From: Rhodovulum strictum
Lineage (GTDB): Bacteria; Pseudomonadota; Alphaproteobacteria; Rhodobacterales; Rhodobacteraceae
Direction: 5' to 3'
DNA: 64,000 nucleotides
Assembly (NCBI RefSeq): GCF_009649175.1
Contig: NZ_WJPO01000011.1
Span: 34,456-98,455 of the forward strand
Part shown: positions 8,806 through 15,581 of the stretch, one piece after another
How positions within the stretch are numbered: the first letter of the stretch is position 1
How the letters are laid out: each line of letters starts with the position of its first letter
The notes under the pieces: model-generated
The model's database searches: none
What the model was told of the DNA's origin: nothing
Seen by the model: only the letters and a program-made list of their open reading frames with translations
Program-made: the position numbers and the translations under genes

Positions 8806-9375
8806 ATGAACCTATTGAAGACGACAGCGGCAGCGGCCGTCGCTGCGGTGGTGATGGCGGGGGCGGCGTCGGCGGCGACGTGTTCTTTCGGCAATGTGAG
8901 TTACACGGTCAACCAGGGCAGTCCGGACGCGGTTCTGGACAAGTTCTGCGCGTCGGGCAATGACACCAACACCATTACCGACAGCTACACCCTGTTCAGC
9001 ATGGCCGGCTGGACCCTTGGCGACAAGACCGACGATGCGACCGCCGGCGACGGGAATGTGTCCTTCGCACTTTTCGAACTCGACGATGACAATGACGACG
9101 GTGTTCTGAACTGGGAACTGCTGAACCCGTTTGGCTATCAGTACGTCGCTCTGACGCTGAAGCAGGCAAACTCCTTCGCCGCGTTCCTGCTCGACACGAC
9201 CAAGCCGCTGGTCGGTACATGGAGCACCTCGGGTCCCGGCAATTCCAAGGACGGCCTCTCGCACGGCTCGGCGTATTACAACGGCGAACCGAACCTGGTT
9301 CCGCTGCCCGCCGCGGGCTGGTTGCTGCTCGCGGGCATCGGCGGTTTGGCCGCGCTGCGCCGCAAAAAGGCCTGA
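8806..9375 (+). CDS. Exported protein with VPLPA-CTERM sorting signal
   Basis: A 189-residue secreted protein. Residues 1-24 are a signal peptide (MNLLKTTAAAA... GAASA, cleavage before ATCSF). The mature part is rich in Asp, Asn, Ser and Thr, with an acidic DDDNDD stretch near 85 and two early cysteines. The C-terminus is a textbook tripartite sorting signal: VPLPA, then a hydrophobic helix AGWLLLAGIGGLAALR, then RRKKA. In Rhodobacterales such proteins are thought to be processed by exosortase XrtD and exported with exopolysaccharide. No exosortase is in the window. The mature domain matches no family I recognise. A terminator follows. Confidence 0.88.
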   Translation: MNLLKTTAAAAVAAVVMAGAASAATCSFGNVSYTVNQGSPDAVLDKFCASGNDTNTITDSYTLFSMAGWTLGDKTDDATAGDGNVSFALFELDDDNDDGVLNWELLNPFGYQYVALTLKQANSFAAFLLDTTKPLVGTWSTSGPGNSKDGLSHGSAYYNGEPNLVPLPAAGWLLLAGIGGLAALRRKKA

Positions 9376-9404
9376 CACGCCCGCGCCACAGCGCACCTGA
9401 CAAA

Positions 9405-9431
9405 AAAGGGCGGCCCCCAAGGCCGCCCTTT
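9405..9431. terminator. Bidirectional intrinsic terminator
   Basis: AAAGGGCGGCC pairs with GGCCGCCCTTT around a CCCAA loop, flanked by an A-run on the left and TTTCTCGTTT on the right. It works on both strands and lies between the convergent VPLPA-CTERM gene and mmsA. Confidence 0.85.
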
Positions 9432-9437
9432 CTCGTT

Positions 9438-10937
9438 TCAGTCCATCTGCTTGAAGTGGAACTCCCCGCCTTCCTTCAGGCCGGACGGCCAGCGCGAGGT
9501 GACGGTTTTCGTGCGAGTGTAGAAGCGGAAGGCGTCGGGGCCGTGCTGGTTCAGGTCGCCGAAGCCCGATTTCTTCCAGCCGCCAAAGGTGTGATAGGCC
9601 AGCGGCACCGGGATCGGCACGTTGATGCCGACCATGCCCACATTCACCCGGTTGGCAAAATCGCGCGCGGTGTCGCCGTCGCGGGTGAAGATCGCGGTGC
9701 CGTTGCCATATTCGTGGTCCATGGCATAGCCCAGCGCCTCTTCGTAGGTTTTCGTGCGCACGGTGGACAGCACGGGGCCGAAGATCTCGGTCTTGTAGAT
9801 GTCCATGTCGCGGGTCACGCGGTCGAACAGCGTGGGGCCGACGAAATATCCGTTTTCATAGCCTTGCAGGGCGAAGTTGCGGCCGTCTACGACGATTTCG
9901 GCGCCCTGGGCCACGCCCGAATCGATCAGTCCCAGCACGCGGGCCTTGGCCTCGGCGGTCACGAGCGGGCCGTAATCGACGTCATTGCCCGCGGTATAGG
10001 GGCCGACCTTCAGCTTTTCGATGCGGGGGACGAGTTTCTCGATCAGGCGGTCGGCGGTTTCCTCACCAACCGGCAGCGCGACCGAGATCGCCATGCAGCG
10101 TTCGCCCGCCGCGCCATAGCCCGCCCCCACCAGCGCATCCGCCGCCTGGTCCATGTCGGCATCGGGCATGATGATCATGTGGTTCTTGGCGCCGCCGAAA
10201 CATTGCACCCGCTTGCCGTTGGAACAGCCGCGGCCATAGATGTACTCGGCGATGGGGGTCGAACCGACGAAGCCGATGGCCTGGATCAACGGGTTGTCGA
10301 GGATCGCGTCGACCGCCTCCTTGTCGCCGTTGACGACCTGCAAGAGGCCATCGGGCAGCCCCGCCTCCTGCAACAGTTCGGCCAGCATCAGCGGCACGGA
10401 CGGATCGCGTTCCGAGGGCTTGAGGATGAAGGCGTTGCCGCAGGCCAGTGCGGGGCCCATCTTCCACAGCGGGATCATGGCGGGGAAGTTGAACGGCGTG
10501 ATGCCCGCGACGACGCCCAGCGGCTGGCGCATCGAATACATGTCGATGCCGGGGCCGGCGCTGTCGGTGAAATCGCCCTTCAGCATCTGCGGCGCCCCGA
10601 TGCAGAACTCGATCACCTCAAGCCCGCGCTGCACGTCGCCTTTCGCGTCGGGAATGGTCTTGCCATGCTCCGAGGACAGAACCTCGGCCAGCTTGTCCAT
10701 GTCGCGGTGGATCAGGCGGACGAATTCCATCATCACCCGGCCGCGTTTCTGCGGGTTGGTCGCGCCCCACGCGGGCTGGGCGGCGGCGGCGGCGGCGATG
10801 GCGGCATCCATCTCGGCCTTGGAGGCCAGCGGCACGCGCGCCTGCACCTCGCCCAGCGCGGGGTTGTAGACATCGGCGAAACGGCCCGAGGTCCCCTTGA
10901 CCTGCTGGCCGTTCACGAAATGGGTCAGTTCCTTCAT
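9438..10937 (-). CDS. mmsA: CoA-acylating methylmalonate-semialdehyde dehydrogenase
   Basis: A 499-residue aldehyde dehydrogenase that converts methylmalonate semialdehyde and CoA to propionyl-CoA, the last step of valine (and myo-inositol) breakdown. Key motifs are GITPFNFPAMIPLW near 148, FVGSTPIAEYIYGRG near 228, and the nucleophile in AGERCMAISVAL near 280. The flanking sequence of that cysteine and the FGGAKNHMIIMPDA stretch mark the MMSDH subfamily rather than general aldehyde dehydrogenases. A strong GGGAGGATT ribosome site precedes the ATG. It is divergent from a LysR gene, its probable regulator, and complements the valine operon 2 kb away. Confidence 0.97.
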   Translation of the reverse strand: MKELTHFVNGQQVKGTSGRFADVYNPALGEVQARVPLASKAEMDAAIAAAAAAQPAWGATNPQKRGRVMMEFVRLIHRDMDKLAEVLSSEHGKTIPDAKGDVQRGLEVIEFCIGAPQMLKGDFTDSAGPGIDMYSMRQPLGVVAGITPFNFPAMIPLWKMGPALACGNAFILKPSERDPSVPLMLAELLQEAGLPDGLLQVVNGDKEAVDAILDNPLIQAIGFVGSTPIAEYIYGRGCSNGKRVQCFGGAKNHMIIMPDADMDQAADALVGAGYGAAGERCMAISVALPVGEETADRLIEKLVPRIEKLKVGPYTAGNDVDYGPLVTAEAKARVLGLIDSGVAQGAEIVVDGRNFALQGYENGYFVGPTLFDRVTRDMDIYKTEIFGPVLSTVRTKTYEEALGYAMDHEYGNGTAIFTRDGDTARDFANRVNVGMVGINVPIPVPLAYHTFGGWKKSGFGDLNQHGPDAFRFYTRTKTVTSRWPSGLKEGGEFHFKQMD

Positions 10938-11004
10938 GGCAATCCTCCCGGGAATCCTGTGTGCGCGCAGGATAGTCTTGCAGAATTCCCCGGAAAAGCG
11001 GCAG

Positions 11005-11033
11005 TTTGCCAAAGGTGTTTTGCGAAAATGCAA
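11005..11033. promoter_or_regulatory. Candidate LysR-type binding region between mmsA and its divergent regulator
   Basis: Two near-identical elements, TTTGCCAAA (11005-11013) and TTTGCGAAA (11019-11027), lie 14 bases apart. The second also belongs to a TTGC-N6-GCAA inverted repeat ending at 11033. LysR-type regulators usually bind such repeats in divergent promoters. Assignment is by position only. Confidence 0.4.
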
Positions 11034-11043
11034 GGACATGGGC

Positions 11044-11937
11044 ATGAACTGGGACGACATGCGGCTGTTTCTGGCTGTGGCGCGGGCCGAAAGCCTGACC
11101 GGGGCGGGCAAGGTGCTGAAGCTGGACCCCGCAACGCTGGGCCGTCGCATCGCCCGGCTGGAAGAGACGCTGGGCGCGGCGCTCTTTGCCCGCTCGCCGC
11201 GCGGCTACGGGCTGACCGAGGCGGGCGAACGGCTGATGGACCGCGCGATGCAGGCCGAACAGGCGCTGACCGAGGGGGCCGAGGAATTGCGCGGGCAGGG
11301 CGGGCAACTGACCGGCTCGGTCCGGATCGGGGCGCCGGACGGGGTGGCGAATTTCCTGCTGCCGCAGGTGACGGCGGCGATCTGCGATGCCAATCCGGGG
11401 CTGGAGGTGCAGATCGTGGCGCTGCCGCGGGTGTTCAACCTGTCGCGCCGCGAGGCCGACATGGCAATCGCCGTCAGCCCGCCCGAGACCGGGCGGCTGA
11501 CCGTGCAGCGGGTCACCGATTACCGGCTGCACCTGGTCGCCCATCGCGACTATCTGGCCCGGCATCCGCCGATCCGCGGGCTGGCCGATCTGACGGGGCA
11601 CCGGATCGTGGGGTATATCCCTGACATGATCTTTGACAGCGAACTGGATTACCTGTCCGAGATCGGGGTCGAGCGGGTGCCGCTGGCCTCGAACTCGGTC
11701 GCGGTGCAGCTGAACTGGCTGCGGGCGGGGGCGGGGCTGGGGATCGTGCATGATTTCGCGATTCCCGCGGCGCCGGGGCTGGTCAGGGTGCTGCCCGATC
11801 AGGTGTCGCTGAAGCGCAGCTTCTATCTGATCCGCCATGGCGGCGACCGCAAGCTGGCCCGGCTGAACCGCTTCGCTTCCCTGCTGTTCGACGGGCTTCG
11901 CGCAGAAGTTGCCCGGCTTGAGGCACGGATCGCTTGA
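11044..11937 (+). CDS. LysR-family transcriptional regulator, likely controls mmsA
   Basis: A 297-residue LysR regulator: winged helix at residues 1-60 (MNWDDMRLFLAVARAESLTGAGKVL, then TLGRRIARLEETLGAALF), followed by a periplasmic-binding-like effector domain. The start at 11044 is preferred because AAGGA sits 7 bases before it; an ATG 6 bases upstream is too close to that site. The arrangement divergent from mmsA is typical of LysR control of the adjacent gene, so an intermediate of valine or methylmalonate semialdehyde metabolism is a plausible inducer. That is inference. Confidence 0.92.
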   Translation: MNWDDMRLFLAVARAESLTGAGKVLKLDPATLGRRIARLEETLGAALFARSPRGYGLTEAGERLMDRAMQAEQALTEGAEELRGQGGQLTGSVRIGAPDGVANFLLPQVTAAICDANPGLEVQIVALPRVFNLSRREADMAIAVSPPETGRLTVQRVTDYRLHLVAHRDYLARHPPIRGLADLTGHRIVGYIPDMIFDSELDYLSEIGVERVPLASNSVAVQLNWLRAGAGLGIVHDFAIPAAPGLVRVLPDQVSLKRSFYLIRHGGDRKLARLNRFASLLFDGLRAEVARLEARIA

Positions 11938-12003
11938 CAGATTGTCGCAGTCGGGGCGACGCTGAACCCCGGTCCCGTTCGGGGCGCTATGGGGAGAGGC
12001 GCG

Positions 12004-12438
12004 ATGCAAGTCCATCAGATCCTGAAATCCAAGCTGGTGCCGGGTGTGGCGACGGTGATGCCGGACACCACGGTTGCCCAGGCCGCGGCGGAACTGGCCG
12101 CAAGGCGGATCGGCTCGCTGGTGGTCAGCGACGCTTCCGGCACGCTGGAAGGCATCCTGTCCGAACGCGATATCGTGCGCGAGGTCGGTCGGCGGGGATC
12201 CGAAGTGCTCGGGCAGCCCGTCGCGGCAATCATGACCCGCACGATCCAGACCTGCACGCTTGAGGATACGGCCCATCAGGTCCTGGCGCGCATGACCGAG
12301 GGACGGTTCCGCCACATGCCGGTGATGGACAAGGGGCGGATGGTGGCGCTGATCTCGATCGGCGATGTGGTCAAGGCGCGGCTGTCCGAACTGTCGATGG
12401 AGAAGGACGCGCTGGAAGGCATGATCATGGGGTTCTGA
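12004..12438 (+). CDS. CBS-domain protein
   Basis: A 144-residue protein made of two CBS motifs. The first covers about 8-62 (VMPDTTVAQAAAELAARRIG, then LSERDIVREV) and the second 75-132 (IMTRTIQTCTLEDTA, then HMPVMDKGRMVALISIGDVV). Stand-alone CBS pairs bind adenine nucleotides such as AMP, ATP or NADH and regulate partner enzymes or transporters. The last residues EKDALEGMIMGF are typical of the small alphaproteobacterial members. GGGGAGAGG precedes the ATG. The gene stands alone between the LysR gene and coaD and its partner is unknown. Confidence 0.9.
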   Translation: MQVHQILKSKLVPGVATVMPDTTVAQAAAELAARRIGSLVVSDASGTLEGILSERDIVREVGRRGSEVLGQPVAAIMTRTIQTCTLEDTAHQVLARMTEGRFRHMPVMDKGRMVALISIGDVVKARLSELSMEKDALEGMIMGF

Positions 12439-12537
12439 GTGGCGCTGCGTCGTGCAGGGGGCGCGGTCGATGCTGCACTTGCAAAAGGCGCGGCAATATA
12501 GTTGCGTGCGGGGAAAGACTGGCAGAAAGGGGCCCCC

Positions 12538-13029
12538 ATGCGCATTGGCCTGTATCCCGGCACATTCGATCCGCTGACGCTTGGCCATATCGATATCATC
12601 ACGCGGGCCTGCGCGCTGGTCGACCGGCTGGTGATCGGCGTGGCGATCAACCGCGACAAGGGTCCGCTGTTCCCGCTGGAGGATCGCGTGGCGATGATCG
12701 AGGCGGAATGCGCGGCGCTGGGCGCGCGGACCGGCACCGAGATCGTGGCGCATCCGTTCGAGAACCTGCTGATCGATTGCGCGCGCGACGTGGGCGCCAC
12801 GATGATCGTGCGCGGCCTGCGTGCGGTCGCGGATTTCGAGTATGAATTCCAGATGGTCGGCATGAACCGCGCGCTCGATTCCTCGATCGAGACGGTGTTC
12901 CTGATGGCGGATGCGCGGCGTCAGGCGATTGCCTCGCGGCTGGTCAAGGAAATCGCGCGGCTGGGGGGCGATGTGTCGTCCTTCGTCACGCCGGCGGTGC
13001 GCGACCGGCTGGTGGCGCGCTTCGCCTGA
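12538..13029 (+). CDS. coaD: Phosphopantetheine adenylyltransferase
   Basis: Transfers AMP from ATP to 4'-phosphopantetheine, the penultimate step of coenzyme A synthesis, in the cytoplasm as a hexamer. The 163-residue length is standard. The nucleotidyltransferase motif YPGTFDPLTLGH is at residues 6-17, with the nucleotide-binding RGLRAVADFEYE near 90 and the C-terminal DVSSFVTPAV variant of the ISSS/T motif. AAAGGGG precedes the ATG. Confidence 0.97.
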   Translation: MRIGLYPGTFDPLTLGHIDIITRACALVDRLVIGVAINRDKGPLFPLEDRVAMIEAECAALGARTGTEIVAHPFENLLIDCARDVGATMIVRGLRAVADFEYEFQMVGMNRALDSSIETVFLMADARRQAIASRLVKEIARLGGDVSSFVTPAVRDRLVARFA

Positions 13030-13099
13030 ACCGGACCCGATCCAGCGGAGCGCCTGCGGCGCAAGACATTTTCTGGGCGGCCCGTTCCGGACCGCGCGT

Positions 13100-13124
13100 T
13101 GGGTATTTGAACCAAGAAGAAGCA
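13100..13124. repeat. Short intergenic element resembling a dispersed Rhodobacterales repeat
   Basis: GGGTATTTGAACCAAGAAGA begins at 13101 and is followed by AGCAG. Near-identical strings following genes are familiar to me from several Rhodobacterales genomes. Only one copy is seen in this window, so repeat status is recalled rather than shown here. Confidence 0.35.
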
Positions 13125-13152
13125 GAGGACGCGCCCGGTGGCCCTGTGACTG

Positions 13153-13296
13153 TCAACGCCAGAAGGCCAGGGCGTCGATCAGGTCCACGAACTTGCGGGC
13201 GAGAAACAGGGTATTGGCAGAGCCGGTCAGCACCTGGTCTGCCGCTGCGGCAAGGGCGACCAGAACGAGCAGCACGATCGCGACGCGATTGCTCAT
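13153..13296 (-). CDS. 47-residue membrane microprotein (MSNRVAIV... FWR)
   Basis: A short gene with an N-terminal hydrophobic helix (VAIVLLVLVALAAAA) followed by an amphipathic tail ending FLARKFVDLIDALAFWR. I recall closely similar 45-50-residue proteins in other Rhodobacterales near cell-division gene zapA and central carbon genes, sometimes carrying misleading enzyme names; no catalytic domain can fit. The conserved tail ARK-x2-DLI-x3-AFWR and coding-like composition support it being real. It lies between coaD and the zapA pair, divergent from the latter. Function is unknown; a small membrane regulator is possible. Confidence 0.72.
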   Translation of the reverse strand: MSNRVAIVLLVLVALAAAADQVLTGSANTLFLARKFVDLIDALAFWR

Positions 13297-13529
13297 GCGG
13301 CGGGGCCGGGGTGGCGGCGGGCTGGGGTGGAGCGGGTCATGGCGTGCTCTGGTCGGCGGGGGGGTGCGCGGTCTTCGGGCAGTAGGTCAAGCATAGGCGG
13401 TAAGCCCTTGACTGGAAAGGGGGCGCATTCGGTTGCACCTTGAGATAAAATTGACCCAAGTCCCGCTGCACCGATTCGGTCCCGGGGGGTGGACTGGGGC
13501 GAGGCAGAACGGCCGGGGAACAGGCAGAG

Positions 13530-14015
13530 ATGAGCGAGATCACCGAGTTCGAGCGGCGGATTACCGCGGCTTTGGAAAGGATCGGGGCGGGGCTGGAAAG
13601 GCTGGAGCGGATCGACCCCGACCGGCCCGATCCCGCCGAGCTTGAGGGCCTGCGCGAGGCGCTGGAAATCGAGCGCAGCACCAATGCCCAGTTGAACGAT
13701 CGCGTGAAGGCGATCCGCGAGCGGCAGGAGACCCAGGTTGCACGGCTGGATCGGCGTGCGCATGAGATGACCGAGCGCGCCGAGGCGCTGGAGGCAGAGG
13801 TCGAGCGGCTGCGCGCGGTCAATGCGCGGTTGCGCGAGACGAGCGCGGCATTGCGCGCGGCCAATGCCGAGGGACTGGGCGATCCCGTGGCAATCGACGC
13901 GGCGATGATGGCCGAGCTTGCCGCGCTGGAGGCGTTGCGCGCGGGCGACCGGGCCGAGCTGGAGGCGATCATCGCCGATCTGCGGCCGCTGGCCGAAGGA
14001 GGGGCCCATGCCTAA
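13530..14015 (+). CDS. Coiled-coil protein upstream of zapA
   Basis: A 161-residue protein that is almost all charged helix. Heptad-like stretches run from about 5 to 30 (FERRITAALERIGAGLERL) and 45 to 115 (REALEIERSTNAQLNDRV through ALEAEVERLRAVNARL). The rest is Ala/Glu/Arg rich, with no membrane segment or signal peptide. Its stop lies 8 bases inside zapA, so the two are translationally coupled. The pairing suggests a partner of ZapA at the division ring, but I do not recognise a named family. Confidence 0.75.
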   Translation: MSEITEFERRITAALERIGAGLERLERIDPDRPDPAELEGLREALEIERSTNAQLNDRVKAIRERQETQVARLDRRAHEMTERAEALEAEVERLRAVNARLRETSAALRAANAEGLGDPVAIDAAMMAELAALEALRAGDRAELEAIIADLRPLAEGGAHA

Positions 14016-14406
14016 TGTCGAGATCATCATCGGCGGGCGCAGCTTCGAGGTGGCCTGCCAGTCCGGCGAGGAGCCATTCCTTCAGGCTGCGGCGCGCGCG
14101 CTGGATGCCGAGGCGGCGGTGCTGGCGGCGCAGGGCGGGCATCTGCCCGAGTCGCGCATGCTGCTGATGGCTGGGCTGATGCTGGCGGACAAGACCGTGG
14201 GGCTGGAGGAACGGCTGCGCGGGATCGAGGCCAAGCTGGGCGAGGCACGCGCCAGGATCGGCGAACTGGAATCCCGCCCCGCGCCAGCGCCCGAGCGCAT
14301 AGAGGTGCCGGTGATCCCGTCCATCGTGGTCGATACCTTCGCCGAACTGGCGGCGCGGGCGGAATCGCTGGCCGATACGGTCGAGGAAAAGGTGATGGGT
14401 GGCTGA
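14008..14406 (+). CDS. zapA: Cell division protein ZapA
   Basis: A 132-residue ZapA homolog. ZapA bundles FtsZ filaments at the division site as a dimer or tetramer. The N-terminal domain shows MPNVEIIIGGRSFEVACQSGEE and the following helix FLQAAARALDAEA; the C-terminal half is the expected coiled coil (ERLRGIEAKLGEARARIGELE). A Pro/Ala linker follows, and the tail is longer than in E. coli ZapA (about 109 residues). GGAGGGG precedes the ATG, which overlaps the upstream coiled-coil gene by 8 bases. It converges on a hypothetical gene 6 bases away. Confidence 0.88.
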   Translation: MPNVEIIIGGRSFEVACQSGEEPFLQAAARALDAEAAVLAAQGGHLPESRMLLMAGLMLADKTVGLEERLRGIEAKLGEARARIGELESRPAPAPERIEVPVIPSIVVDTFAELAARAESLADTVEEKVMGG

Positions 14407-14412
14407 GCCTGC

Positions 14413-14892
14413 TCAGCGCCGCAAGAGCCCCGACAGGATGCGCGCAAGCCAGTTTCGGGGCGGCGTGCCGGGCAGGCGGAAATGCGAAAGCCGCCCGCTT
14501 TCGAGATCCTCGACCAGCCCATCCATGGCGAAGGCGAGCGGGACGAGGACGCTGCGCGCAGGGCCGCTGGACGGGATCAGGCGCTGACCCGGGGCGTCGT
14601 GCAGGTCGAGCCGGGCGGTGCATCCGGCCAGTTTCAGCGCCAATGCGGGCGGTGCGCTTGCGGGCAGGCGGGCGATCAGGTCCGCCGCCTCGGCCGAGAC
14701 CTCGGGGCGGCGGTCAAGTTCGATCATCGCGGCGATGGGGTCATGCAGCACCAGCGCCTGCACCCGGCGGCCGAAGCGGATGTGGGTTTCGCTGCGCACC
14801 TGACAGGCGAGTGGCCCGGCTAGGTAGCGCGCGACACGGTCCAGCGCCAGCCCATGCCCGGCCGGGCCATACCAGAGCCGCGCGCGCAGCAT
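14413..14892 (-). CDS. Hypothetical protein after grxD
   Basis: A 159-residue soluble protein with no family I recognise. It starts MLRARLWYGPAGHGLALDRV and is rich in Leu, Ala and Arg. No signal peptide, membrane segment or metal motif is evident. It starts 7 bases after the grxD stop, making it the last member of a purL-bolA-grxD run, and ends 6 bases from zapA. Coding is supported by its tight fit and the lack of a credible alternative frame. Confidence 0.65.
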   Translation of the reverse strand: MLRARLWYGPAGHGLALDRVARYLAGPLACQVRSETHIRFGRRVQALVLHDPIAAMIELDRRPEVSAEAADLIARLPASAPPALALKLAGCTARLDLHDAPGQRLIPSSGPARSVLVPLAFAMDGLVEDLESGRLSHFRLPGTPPRNWLARILSGLLRR

Positions 14893-14899
14893 GGCCGTC

Positions 14900-15262
14900 T
14901 CAGGCGTTGGCGGCGCGGATCTTGTCGGCGGCTTCCTTTGAATAGGCCACGCCCTTGTCGTCGAAGAGCTTGTCGAGCTCGCCCGACAGCGTCATCTCGG
15001 TGACGATATCGCAGCCGCCGATGAACTCGCCCTTGACGTAAAGCTGGGGGATGGTCGGCCAGTCCGAGAAATCCTTGATGCCCTGGCGGATATCCTCGTC
15101 GGCGAGCACGTTGATATCGGCGAACTCGACCCCCATGAAGTTCAGCACGCCCGCTACGCGGCTGGAGAATCCGCATTGCGGCATCTCGCGGGTGCCCTTC
15201 ATGAACAGGACGACGCTGTTGCCGTCGATGGTTTCCTTGATGCGCGTTTCTGCGTCGGACAT
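14900..15262 (-). CDS. grxD: Monothiol glutaredoxin, Grx4/GrxD type
   Basis: A 120-residue CGFS-type glutaredoxin. The motif [12 protein letters not shown] near residue 30 carries the single active cysteine that, with glutathione, coordinates a [2Fe-2S] cluster. [19 protein letters not shown] provides the TIPQ and GG glutathione-binding positions. Such proteins carry and traffic iron-sulfur clusters with BolA partners, and the bolA gene ends 4 bases upstream here, which supports that role. Start is the MSDAE methionine, matching family length. Confidence 0.96.
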   Translation of the reverse strand: MSDAETRIKETIDGNSVVLFMKGTREMPQCGFSSRVAGVLNFMGVEFADINVLADEDIRQGIKDFSDWPTIPQLYVKGEFIGGCDIVTEMTLSGELDKLFDDKGVAYSKEAADKIRAANA

Positions 15263-15266
15263 GGGG

Positions 15267-15509
15267 TCACTCCGGAGCTTTGGTGGTGAGGGCAAGCGCG
15301 TGGAGCGCGCCCTTGGAGCCCTCCATCTGCTCTTTCAGGGCGGCATAGACGGCGCGCTGCTGCTGAACGCGGTTCTGGCCGCGGAAGCTTTCGTCGATCA
15401 CCTCGGCGGCATAGTGGTTTCCGTCGCCGGCGATGTCGGTGATGGTGATCTGCGCATCGGGAAATTTCGCGCGGATCAGGGCTTCGATCTCTTCGGGCGC
15501 GATGGCCAT
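15267..15509 (-). CDS. bolA: BolA-family protein
   Basis: An 80-residue BolA/IbaG-like protein with a class II KH-like fold: [35 protein letters not shown], followed by the conserved QQRAVYAAL helix and a C-terminal HALALTT. The histidines in GDGNHY and HALAL are typical ligands for the shared cluster with monothiol glutaredoxin. GGAGCCCC precedes the ATG. It sits between purL and grxD, and the 4-base gap to grxD implies coordinated translation of an iron-sulfur trafficking pair. Confidence 0.93.
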   Translation of the reverse strand: MAIAPEEIEALIRAKFPDAQITITDIAGDGNHYAAEVIDESFRGQNRVQQQRAVYAALKEQMEGSKGALHALALTTKAPE

Positions 15510-15581
15510 TCGGGGCTCCGTCCTGTTCGTCGTGGTCAAGGTAAGCGCGTCGGCAAACCGCCGCAAGGGCCGCGTTGGGGC

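Noticed and set aside
9219..11624. A plus-strand open frame of about 800 codons across mmsA
   Set aside because: It runs antisense to mmsA and out of frame with the LysR gene; it is a GC-bias artefact.
13051..13080. Hairpin GCGCC-TGC-GGCGC after coaD as a terminator
   Set aside because: Stem of only 5 bp, followed by a mixed sequence with a short ATTTT several bases away; too weak to call.
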